From the NCBI GenBank assembly GCA_019009955.1, contig CM032228.1, positions 204,519,001 through 204,583,000 on the forward strand: a stretch of 64,000 bases of DNA. Reading direction: 5' to 3'. Of the stretch, positions 55,247 through 64,000 are shown piece after piece. The notes under the pieces are model-generated. The model ran no database searches, was not told the DNA's origin, and saw only the letters and a list, made by a program, of their open reading frames with translations. The stretch comes from Riptortus pedestris (Eukaryota; Arthropoda; Insecta; Hemiptera; Alydidae). The stretch's first letter is position 1, and the number at the start of each line of letters is the position of its first letter. The position numbers and the translations under genes are program-made.

Positions 55247-55545
55247 CTTTGTGTGATGATGTCATCAATTAAGAGTTTAGTTTCTTCACTTGAAAATGTT
55301 TATTTGATCTAATCCATAATGGATATTTAGCACAAGACTAAAGTTTACACTCATTAATGGCTGTAATCGGACTAGGGAAAGGGGGCGTGCGGCTGGCAGG
55401 GGGAAATTTAAAATATCTACTCTTATGAATCGTATCGAAAAATGTTATATAACCAACCTTGTTAAACTATTGATGCTCTACAATTTTTGTTCTGCATACT
55501 TTTCCGTTGCATAAATATTAAACGAGTATTCTTACTTTCTCGTGG
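55247..55545 (+). repeat. HINE-like repeat, right part
   Basis: CTTTGTGTGATGATGTCATCAATTAAGAG continues the copy interrupted at 54303, followed by a second unit (TTATTTGATCTAATCCATAATGG, CTCATTAATGGCTG, CGGACTAGG). It resembles the variant at 45850-46105. Confidence 0.6.
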
Positions 55546-56681
55546 TTTCGTGGACTTCCTAGGCTGAATGTTCTTCTTCTCCAAACCGGCTCTCTGCTCC
55601 AGCGGTCTTCTGGGAACAACAGTGGGGTAATCCTTGGATGCTCTATAAAAGAAATTTGCTAGGTATGTTAAGTGAATTGATTAATTTAAGCCTTTTCGCA
55701 TTAATTTAAGATCGAATTATATCTGCCCCCAGGAATACCAAGTTTCATCATTGTAAAATTGACATCCAGCACATTATCTGTAAGGAGTTTGTGGATCCTG
55801 AAGAGAAAACCATCCATCTTAGAGTTGGAGTGGAAAACCTATCTACTTCACCAAAGCCGGATTTATGAGTGGCATAACACTTGAAACCTGTTCTAAGCAC
55901 AAAGGAGATATATGGCTGTCAAACTTCAGAAAAATGATTGCAAAAAGTAGATTCGAAAGCTTACCTTGAAACTCCAGCTCCAGGAAGCCACCAAGGAAGA
56001 ATTGGGGGCCTTTAAAAGGAATGGATTCAGTGGAATACTTTTATGTAAAACTATTTTATTTTTGGTTGTTTTTTTTTTTCTTTTTTCGTCATTAATCAGT
56101 ATTTTTCGACATTTTGAAAGGCACTGCATGATCTTGACACTTCAATTCGTTCAGGTTTTGTTTCGAAAATGATGTTTGAACATATTGGAAAGATTACATA
56201 TACAAGGTATATTTTACTAACAGAAGTTGATTAAAATGAGCATATTATTTGTTAAAATCATCAACGTAATTTAGTTATGGATGCATTGCGAGCTTAGGGA
56301 GTCAGGGAGCTTGGGTTAACTTGGGTTTCTGATGCCAACAAACATATCATTACCACTCACTGAATTTACAGTGATACTAGGCATAGATGAATATATGGGG
56401 TAAAGAGGCTCAAATCAATGTCACAGTGTCCTTATGGGAACCGTGTTGCTATAAAACACCTTGCATTTTTCATACTGGATTCTCCTACCAACTTCCTCAC
56501 TTCTATTAACTAGATGTCGTACTTGCTCCCAAGTGAGATACACAAGAACCCCCCAGTTTGATGTTGTAGAAGTTACTGCTAAGTTGACACTTCATTAAGC
56601 ATTAATATGTATTGAAAGGTTGAAAAAGCTACTTTTACTGATATGTGTGTCGTATTGTCCTCCTTGAGGGAAGATGTTTTC

Positions 56682-56682
<1 letters not shown>
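55546..56682. other. intergenic, no gene recognised
   Basis: Short open frames at 55926-56172 on both strands show only lysine- or phenylalanine-rich translations over T-rich sequence. No gene called. Confidence 0.5.

Positions 56683-56748
<66 letters not shown>
56683..56748. repeat. (AT)n microsatellite
   Basis: About 33 AT units followed by GTATGTATGTATG. Confidence 0.95.
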
Positions 56749-56752
<4 letters not shown>

Positions 56753-57408
56753 ATGTATGTATGTATAAAAATGCCAATGTCATTTGAATTTTAGTTTTAC
56801 ACCGCAGAATAATATGTATGTATGAATTTTGTATACACATGAAAATATGTTGTTTATGTATTTGACTGCATTCTATCAAGGCTATTCGGTATTTTGTCCG
56901 TATATGCCACCAAGCAAGTGGGCCAGTCTGTCTTTTTCATCAAGTAAGAGTGTGCTAATTTGGATTGCCTAAGTCTCAGGAGAACTATTTCTCTCCTTGA
57001 GTTTCTGACCAACCATAAAGTGTTCTTAATAGTTCGTAGTTTGGAAACATTCCTTGTGATGAGTTATAGTAGTTGATGAGGTACTATCATTTTCTTCAAA
57101 TGCCTTCAACTACTATGTCTATTTGTCCATATTCAAGTTTTTCAGCTCCTCTTTGTGCCTTTACACTACTGCCTATGTCCGCAGTTTTACTCCGTCCTAA
57201 GTCTTCGTGTCCTGGCAGTCTAGTGTGTTTAAATAAACTGAAAAGTTCTTGTTTTATTTTTCGGGCTATTTGGTGATTTGTGTAGATATTTTTGAAAGCT
57301 AGAAGGGACATATAGAACCTGTGCAAGGGATAATGTGTTTGTTCTGTGACGTGTAGACATCCCCAGCACTAATATTATACCTTGGAGGTGGGCCCCCAAC
57401 AAAGTTGT
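56749..57408. other. intergenic, no gene recognised
   Basis: Nothing recognisable. A 76-codon minus frame (57326-57096) has no motif. Confidence 0.45.
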
Positions 57409-57422
57409 AACAAGAGTGCCAG

Positions 57423-57637
57423 GGGCTCAGGTTGGCCCTGTGAGTTAAAGCTTTGGCCTTAATCTCATAGTATGTACATAGAGTGGCGAGTTCGATTCTC
57501 GTCTGAGCAACTAGGAATTTATTTAGTGACTCATTAAATAAAATCGTTAGTCCCAGCCTGGATAGAAAAGGGTGGAAACCGGCATATAACCCGAAATTAG
57601 CCGCAGTAGCATAAAGTGGACGTTAATAAATAATTGC
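57423..57637 (+). mobile_element. tRNA-derived SINE with 14-bp duplication
   Basis: AACAAGAGTGCCAG at 57409-57422 and 57638-57651 flanks a 215-bp element. It begins GGGCTCAGGTTGGCCCTGTG, has an intact B box in GCGAGTTCGATTCTCGTC, the family body (TTAGTCCCAGCCTGGATAG, AAAAGGGTGGAAACC) and ends GTGGACGTTAATAAATAATTG. The long perfect duplication marks it as probably the youngest SINE here. Confidence 0.93.
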
Positions 57638-57651
57638 AACAAGAGTGCCAG

Positions 57652-58527
57652 TAAGTGCTTAATTACTTTTCCCTGAGTTACTACAGCTGAGCCGACTCCC
57701 TTCTCGTTTTTAGACACATCAGCAAACGGAACAGCGTATTCCTGTTTTTAGTATAGAAATTCGTGGAAGTGTGCCCTATATTGGAATTTGGGCAGTGTAT
57801 TTAAATTTTGTGAGTGATAAGCATGTGGTTTATCGAAACAGCCAAGGTGGTTTCTCAGACGCTTTTCGAGGATGAATAGCAATGTCTGGGAGGTTGAAAT
57901 TATGCTTCATTGTCTTTTGCCTTATACCTAATAAAAAGTTATGGCTTAGCCTCTCTTCATATGTACTCATATTGTCTATGCACGAGGGCGTGGAAAATGA
58001 TTTTATCTTATGAAAATATTTTGCAATCAATTATTTTCTTCTTCACAGCTTCGATGTCAAGGCTGTTGATAGGGCATCATCTGAATGCAAGTAGTGCTAC
58101 TCGTTAACCCGAATTGTGTATAGTGTTGAGCATATTAAGTACTGTGGGCTTGGCAGACGAGAATGCTACACTACCGTAGACCAGACGTGACCTGGTATTG
58201 CAGTTACTTTTCTGTCAGCGGCTGGTATTAACTTTTACTTCAAACTGACAACCGTCAATATATTACAAACATCCTAAAACGTCAAAATATATTAATGTAT
58301 ATCACGACATATAGAACTATAATGAAATAGATCTAAAACGAGCATAATGAGATTACCAAGGATACAACTTAAATTATTTTATAAGACAAAGAAGATATAT
58401 GAAAGGGATTTGTCCAATTTATAAATAAAGCTTCCTTCTGTGTACAATTCAGTAAATTTCTGGTCTTAATTAAAGGCTCAAATTCGCCATCTCATGCCAA
58501 CCATCTCAGATCTGGGGCATAAACAAA
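57652..58527. other. intergenic, no gene recognised
   Basis: Moderately AT-rich, no motif or bounded repeat recognised. Confidence 0.5.
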
Positions 58528-58529
58528 TA

Positions 58530-59785
58530 CGTAGTAAGGTCCAAAAGTTTCCGGCCTGTCCTGCTTGCCCTCCTTCAAACGTGCCGGGACCTGCACGCCT
58601 ATGTAGGTCCATGCCTGCTCACTCCGTACCCATCGCCCGCACTTCCTCAGTCTTGTCAGTCAGTGTTCAGCCTTAAAGGAAACTCCCCATTTTTACAATG
58701 TTAAAACTCGAGTACCGTGCGGTAATTAAATTCTTTTGTAAAGAGGGTCTTACTCCTGCGCAAATTAAAGAGCGCTTGGATTGTGTATACAGGCAGTCCT
58801 CTCCCTCGTATTCCACAGTGAAAGAATGGGAAAAATTATTTAAGTTAGGGAGAGAAAGTATAGAAGATGACCCATGTCCTGGTCGCCCACTGGAAGCTGT
58901 CACTTCTGAAACAATCCAACTTGTGGAATCTGAATTGCTGTCTGACCGACGACTGAAAACCAAGGAAATAGCAGCGAGGTTGGGGCTTTCAAAAACAAGT
59001 GTTTTAGGGATCATCAAAGAACATTTGCATATGAACAAGGTTGGAGAGATGGATTCCAAAAATTCTTTCAGCTCATCAAAAACAAGAACGAGTTCACTGC
59101 TGCAATGAATTTTTATGCGAGTCTAATGCCGACTCAAAGAATTTTTCGGACTCAATTGTAACTGGGGATGAGACAATGGTTCTATTTTATGACCCACTCA
59201 GCAAAAGAGAGTCCATGGAATGGAGAAGACCAGGAGAAGAGCCTCCTTTAAAGGCAAAAGTCACGCAGTCAACAAAAAAGATAATGGCCACAATTTTTTG
59301 AGAGTGTAAATGAATAATATTGATAGATTTTAAAGAAAGGAATACCACAGTGAATGGTGAGTATTCTGCAGCCCTACTTCACGCCATTAAAGAGAAGAGG
59401 CGAGGGAAGTTAGCCTCCTTCACGACATTTCCCCTGTCCACACAGCATTGATTTCCAAGGCCGCTGTGAAGGACTGTGGATTCCAACAAATCTCTCACCC
59501 ACCCTACAGCCCAGACTTGGCCCCTAGTGATTTCTACCTTTTCTCAAAGTTAAAATCTGACCTTCGTGGGAGGCGATTTAACACCGACGAAGAGCTCCAA
59601 GCAGCAGTGGAAGAACATTTTTTTAACAAAGAAGAACATTATTTTTTTCATGGTATAGAAATGTTGCCAAAGCGTTGTAATAAGTGTATTGTACTTAGAG
59701 GAGAATATATTGAAAAACAGTAAAACCAGTTTTTTCTTTCACCTTTCCTTCTATCCCAGGCCGGAAACTTTTGGACCTTGCTACG
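58530..59785 (+). mobile_element. mariner (DD34D) transposon, broken
   Basis: TA sites (58528-58529 and 59786-59787) flank a 1256-bp element with long inverted repeats of about 29 bp: CGTAGTAAGGTCCAAAAG then TTTCCGGCCTG on the left, matched on the right except for one base. The length is normal for a complete mariner. The transposase inside is continuous in content but broken by frameshifts and stops. Confidence 0.92.
58698..59723 (+). pseudogene. mariner transposase, full-length but broken
   Basis: The N-terminal paired HTH region is clear: EYRAVIKFFCKEGLTPAQIK, YSTVKEWEKLFKLGRESI and GRPLEAVT, then LKTKEIAARLGLS and VLGIIKEHLHM. A frameshift near 59040 leads into VTGDETMVLFYDPLSKRESMEW with the first aspartate at 59167. 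Stops follow at about 59299 and 59311, and another shift near 59415. LHDISPVHTALIS (usual form HDNAPVHT) holds the second aspartate at 59424, and PPYSPDLAPSDFYLFSKLKS the third. Exactly 34 residues separate the last two, the DD34D signature. The stop is at 59721-59723. Confidence 0.9.
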
Positions 59786-59787
59786 TA

Positions 59788-60515
59788 GATAATAACAGTA
59801 ACAAATTATTAGTATAGTGTAGAATGGTCGATAATGCAGGATTCAGAACTTCAGGAAAAGAAATATGTAAATTTAAGTTAATACATTTTATATATATAAA
59901 AAAAAAATGATTACTTTAGAATGAAAGAATAAAGTACCTTCCAATTCTAATGCATTTGTACTAAATACCAGATCGTTTTTTTTTTTAAAAATTATTATTA
60001 TTTACTATTTGCATTTCTAATTAAGTTATAAATATTCTATTTCCTTATCGTTGAGAATCATACGCCAGCCATATATACATAAATATTCACTTTTCTGTTC
60101 ACATAATAAATAATGAATGAATTCATATTTGCAATTACACTCCATAGAACATAAAATAGAATTGAATGAGAAATTTACTCAATCTCAGTAGTTTTTACGT
60201 TGAAAACTTGAATTTGATTTTTGTTAGCTGGATGTATTTAAAGAGTAGATGTAGTGCTCTGTAATAGTAAACGAATTCAGAATGCAAATTTTGAATGACA
60301 AAGATTAGCAGACACTTTATAAATATCTTAGACACAAAAAGGTACAAGAAATTTGCAATAGGCGAATTTGATGTCCAGATGAATAACTGTTTCCAAATTT
60401 TGCCGTTTCTAAATAAATATTGAATGGATTTTCAACCATAACTGAGTATTTAGAACAATTATTAATACAGTAACATTGTTAAAATTAAAGCTCAGGCATT
60501 AGATGCTGTAAATAA
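59788..60515. other. AT-rich intergenic stretch
   Basis: Nothing recognised apart from short A and T runs. Confidence 0.55.
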
Positions 60516-60520
60516 AAAAA

Positions 60521-61282
60521 GTACAGGCTTCGTAAATTAAGTAGATTTCCCTTGTGAAGTTTTACAGTAGATAACTCTTCATACTGGTAACACATAACAC
60601 CACCGTGAATATTAAGTGAATAGTAACAAACGGTAATGAGAAATCTAACCTCCCAACGGAGAGCGTCTGAATTGTAAACAAACAGGTCTGCCAACCTCTC
60701 AGAGCCGATTAGACAGATATAAATATTCTTCACTGGAAATACTTACTGAAATATATCTGAATATAACATATTAATTTTACTGATAACAATTTACTATATC
60801 TAGTACTGTAATTTATAATGAATCAAAATAACTTTTATCTCAATCACTCAAATTTTAGTAGTCCAAGAACTTAAAACGGAGGGGGGGGGTCAACAGAACA
60901 TAATTGCATGCATCGCGTGTAATAAAGGTCTCTTGAACACAATATGGTATTTAAGCTTCGAATTTATTCGTTGTTTATTATATAATCGAGTATTGTTAGA
61001 GTGACGAGTAGAAGTGGGAGTTTGCTGAAGAATAAAAACTGCAAAATGCAAATTGCTCGGTTAATATTCAAGATAGGGAATAAATGTATATAAGAATATT
61101 TATACCTCATTTAATTTGCAATAAGATTAGAATTTTGGAAAATCCCCCTCTTACATGCCCCCCCCCTTCAACTGGCCCGATCTTAGACGTTATCGAACTT
61201 GGTCTTCATTTATACATAAAGCGTTTGGTAACGATCTGACAAAAATTACGACCCCTAGAGCATTAACAGACAGACAGAATAT
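60521..61282 (-). repeat. HINE-like element, long subfamily, 5'-truncated
   Basis: Read on the minus strand it matches 49800-50681: the 3' end (GGGAAATCTACTTAATTTACGAAGCC, hairpin decayed), the extra segment with the TTTGTTTAC phrase, the G run at 60881-60890, and the common interior (TCGGTTAATATTCAAGATAGGG on the plus strand). It ends near GACCCCTAGAGCATTAACAGACAG, where another sequence begins. Confidence 0.7.
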
Positions 61283-61420
61283 TTTCGGGGCAAACCGCCC
61301 CATCGTCAGTGCTCTATAGTTAGTCCCTATTTAGGTGAGATCTCCCGTTAGACTACCGGAGTCTGGAGGTCCTTTCTCATTCTTCCGTTGAATTGCAATT
61401 ATATATTGTATTAAAAAAAA
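61283..61420 (-). repeat. SINE-like stem-loop module next to HINE-like copy
   Basis: On the minus strand, GAGCACTGACGATGGGGCGG then TTTGCCCCGAAAATATTCTG forms a clear hairpin (GGGGC/GCCCC) of the kind found near LINE and SINE 3' ends. It is joined directly to the HINE-like copy. A run of thirteen A lies at 61412-61424. Confidence 0.4.
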
Positions 61421-61566
61421 AAAAAGATTCAATATATAGACTTCATGTGTTTATGTACATGTTTTTGGAAATTTTATTAGTATATTTATAAAGAAGTAAT
61501 TTTATATTTATTTTGTTAATGTTTTCAATAAACATGTATTATATTCTTCTAGCTACGTTATAAGGT

Positions 61567-61770
61567 ACTTTATCTTAACTGTGTTGTTTTAATTTGTTTT
61601 TCATAAATTTCTCTGGGACATTTTGTATCTAGGCTGCGGTGATTTTCAACACAATTAACGCATTTTGGCACTATTGATTCGCATGGCATACCGGCATGCT
61701 GTGCCTTTGAACAGAATCCAAATTTCAAACATACTCTACACCTTATTGGGGGGTTTGGTATATACATATT
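61567..61770 (-). pseudogene. retroelement ORF1 fragment with zinc knuckles
   Basis: The minus-strand frame 61767-61570 reads IPNPPIRCRVCLKFGFCSKAQHAG, then VPKCVNCVENHRSLDTKCP. It matches the zinc-knuckle region of gag-like ORF1 proteins of non-LTR elements (P.RCF.CQ.FGH.S..C, then P.CVNC.G.H.S.D..CP). One expected histidine is absent from the first knuckle. Flanking parts are missing. Confidence 0.65.
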
Positions 61771-61802
61771 AATGTTTATTAATTGGAGTTCTATTTTTAT
61801 TG

Positions 61803-61803
<1 letters not shown>

Positions 61804-61867
<64 letters not shown>

Positions 61868-61993
61868 AGAGTGTGGGTGTGTGTGTGTCTGTGTATTATT
61901 AGAATTATAATTTAATAAATATATAAAGTTATAATTATAACTAATTATATTTAACTCACTTATATTAATAATAATAGTGATTTTGAAAATAAA

Positions 61994-62037
<44 letters not shown>
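61804..62037. repeat. (GT)n and (AT)n microsatellites
   Basis: A (GT)n run of about 29 units lies at 61804-61861 with imperfect GT sequence to 61890, and a run of about 20 AT units lies at 61997-62036. Frames crossing them are spurious. Confidence 0.95.
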
Positions 62038-62039
<2 letters not shown>

Positions 62040-62401
62040 AATAAGATTTTCAAAATCAAGTGCATCTGTTTATTGGCACTCTTGTACGATGATCTGCAAA
62101 AATTTGAAGTAATCTCTAAGAAATTGTGTCGTGTTAATGACCTCAATGGCTTGTTTCCAAGAGGAAATTCGATAAAAATAAAAAAATTCAATCTTAGAAT
62201 CAGGAAAGAAATGTTTCCCAGAGGAAATTTCCACAGGGATTACGCAAACCATATGTTACACGAGAGTTACGTTCTCTCTCATGACCCATATTCCGGGATA
62301 ACTCGGAGGTTATTGCTAATTTTATCGCCGTATCATGAACCCAGTTTCGCCATCGCATCCTAGATATACAGCCTTCATACATATGTTTCAAATGTATGAG
62401 G

Positions 62402-62507
62402 TTTATGTGGATTTCTCTTAAGAGATGTGCTATTGAGATTGTAGTCATGTTGTTACTTTGGAAAATGTCAGGAGACGACAGAAAGGAGGTATATAGAAGA
62501 TAGTAGT

Positions 62508-62574
<67 letters not shown>

Positions 62575-62925
62575 AAACTAACATTCTAGCAGTCGGAATT
62601 ATTGTTTGATAGTTACCAAGCTCGCCATTTGAACCTTCTATGTAAAACTCAAGATCAAGTTCGTTATTTGCTGAAATCGAGCCAGAGGGAGGGGATTTCG
62701 AAAATTCGAAAAATCGTCGTTGTTATACTATACTATTATTGCAAATGTCCTATGACATAATCTTTCTCTATGATGAATATTAACCGAGATATTTGCATTT
62801 TTTTAGTTTTCAGCCTTCAGTAAACCCAAGTCATACTTATGTTAACAATAAGCTTATATAAGAATAAACTTCTTATTCTTAGCTTAAATATCAAATACAG
62901 TCTTCATCGAACCATCAAGGGGTTT
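62402..62925 (+). repeat. HINE-like repeat copy with (AT)n inside
   Basis: TTCTCTTAAGAGATGTGCTATTGAGATTG begins close to the family 5' palindrome. A 60-bp AT run (62510-62571) sits where other copies have a short ATATAT. Then follow TAGCAGTCGGAATTATTGTTTG, GATCAAGTTCGTT, ATATTAACCGAGATATTTGC and TTTCAGCCTTCAGTAAACC. The 3' hairpin is absent. Confidence 0.7.
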
Positions 62926-63159
62926 TAACTTTCAGCAATTTATTTTTAAAGTTGAGATTTTTACTACTGTCTCATGTACCAAACTTTCATGTAACATAAA
63001 CGAAAAATTCATGCAGTCTAAGGACCCAAAATCTTAAATGATGGCAAACATATTTAAAGATATATAAGATAGTAGAAGTAAATGATAATAATGTATAATA
63101 TTTATGCTTGGGAAAAAATTAGTGTGAATATGAATATGAAAAAATGAAAATATTTCCAC

Positions 63160-63345
63160 AAGATTGAGTATATACAAATTTTTGAATCGTCTTATACTGA
63201 CGGAGGTATTTTGAATTTTTTATTCTCCCACACTCTAACCCTTACCCATCTCCTTCTATTAACTAACTTCATTTTCATCATCTCCTTGATATGGATCGAC
63301 ATACATTTGAAGAATTCTTTCAAAAATCCCATTAAGGGAAGTAAA
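63160..63345 (-). repeat. HINE-like repeat fragment, minus orientation
   Basis: GAATCGTCTTATACTGACGGAGG, TTTTGAATTTTTTATTCTCCC and CATTAAGGGAAG resemble the reverse complement of the family interior and 5' end. Strongly diverged. Confidence 0.35.
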
Positions 63346-64000
63346 TGAATTTAATATTTAATTCATTTGTGATTTTGATTTTAGTTAGTATTTCTGAGTA
63401 CAAATGCATTTATGTTAAATCATGTAATTTCCACTTACAATAAAACGAAGGTGGAAGGGGTTCGCAGTTACGAATAAAAGAAAAATTCCAAGAAATATGT
63501 TAACAATGCTTATATAACCATAAAACTACAAGTGAAATATCAGATAACTAATGCGAGTTGCACCTGTAATAATAATTAAGGAACTTAATGAATTTATAAT
63601 TTAAATGATGCCTGACGCTCATGACGAAGGTTGCAGAATAAACGGCACAAAATATACATAAACACATCTAATTCAGATCTCACTTTTAAAAAGTAAAAGG
63701 ATTCCTGTTTCTTGTTTTGTTTCTCTATATTGCTGTCAGCTGATGCTGTACTCTATAGGTCTAAATATCATAATTCTAAATCATAAAGATAGGAAAATAT
63801 TTAGGTTGTTCCTCTGAAACACCAGTGCTGATCTTGCAGGAGTGACGAAGGAGGTTTGTTTAGGTTACAAATTTATTTAAGGACTCCGTAGAATGTAAGT
63901 AGCCTTTTCTTAAATCAATATTTATTTTTGATACGTTTAATGCGTATTACACGTTTAAGAAATCAAATTATAAAACAACATATCCTCTTTTAGATTCCTC
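63346..64000. other. AT-rich intergenic stretch to window end
   Basis: No gene, RNA or bounded repeat recognised. Confidence 0.55.

Overview
This 64 kb window is AT-rich animal DNA, most likely from an arthropod. It holds no bacterial-type operons and very little host coding sequence. The arthropod guess rests on the mix of mobile elements (piggyBac, DD34D mariner, a DD41D-like mariner relative, Jockey-type LINEs, a Penelope-like element and tRNA-derived SINEs) and on one small secreted-protein gene that looks distantly like the arthropod group-7 allergen/BPI-fold family. I cannot name the species.

Layout. 1-11.8 kb: mostly AT-rich intergenic DNA with copies of one AT-rich repeat family, two SINEs, a fold-back repeat and one possible exon (7966-8163). 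11.88-15.23 kb: a complete piggyBac element with TTAA duplications, matched ends, subterminal hairpins and an uninterrupted 625-residue transposase. 15.5-16.2 kb: the one convincing host-like gene, an intronless secreted glycoprotein on the minus strand. 17-19.3 kb: TA, TATTC-type and long CT tandem repeats. 20.9-25.0 kb: a decayed Jockey-type LINE on the minus strand with a 12-bp target duplication. 25.1-26.4 and 30.3-30.8 kb: Penelope-like fragments, one split by a 638-bp insertion of unknown kind. 33.9-34.7 kb: a 5'-truncated LINE. 40.6-41.0 kb: the tail of a mariner. 43.4-43.9 kb: a LINE RNase H tail. 46.5-47.3 kb: a second, decayed piggyBac. 54.3-55.2 and 58.5-59.8 kb: two broken mariner-superfamily elements. 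61.6 kb: a zinc-knuckle ORF1 remnant.

The signal that ties the window together is a repeat family seen about 20 times on both strands. Full copies run from AGCAGATTTCCC to GGGAAATCTGCT followed by a short hairpin (ACGCAG-CCC-CTGCGT) and GACGGAC, next to T runs. No copy encodes a protein. The asymmetric inverted ends plus a 3' hairpin match the layout described for non-autonomous Helentron relatives (HINEs), so I call it HINE-like. Younger elements sit inside its copies (the intact piggyBac, the DD41D-like element, a 138-bp SINE-like insertion), which gives a relative order of invasions.

Calls are from reading alone: boundaries supported by target-site duplications and inverted ends are firm; limits of diverged repeat copies are approximate; family names for short fragments rest on remembered motifs.
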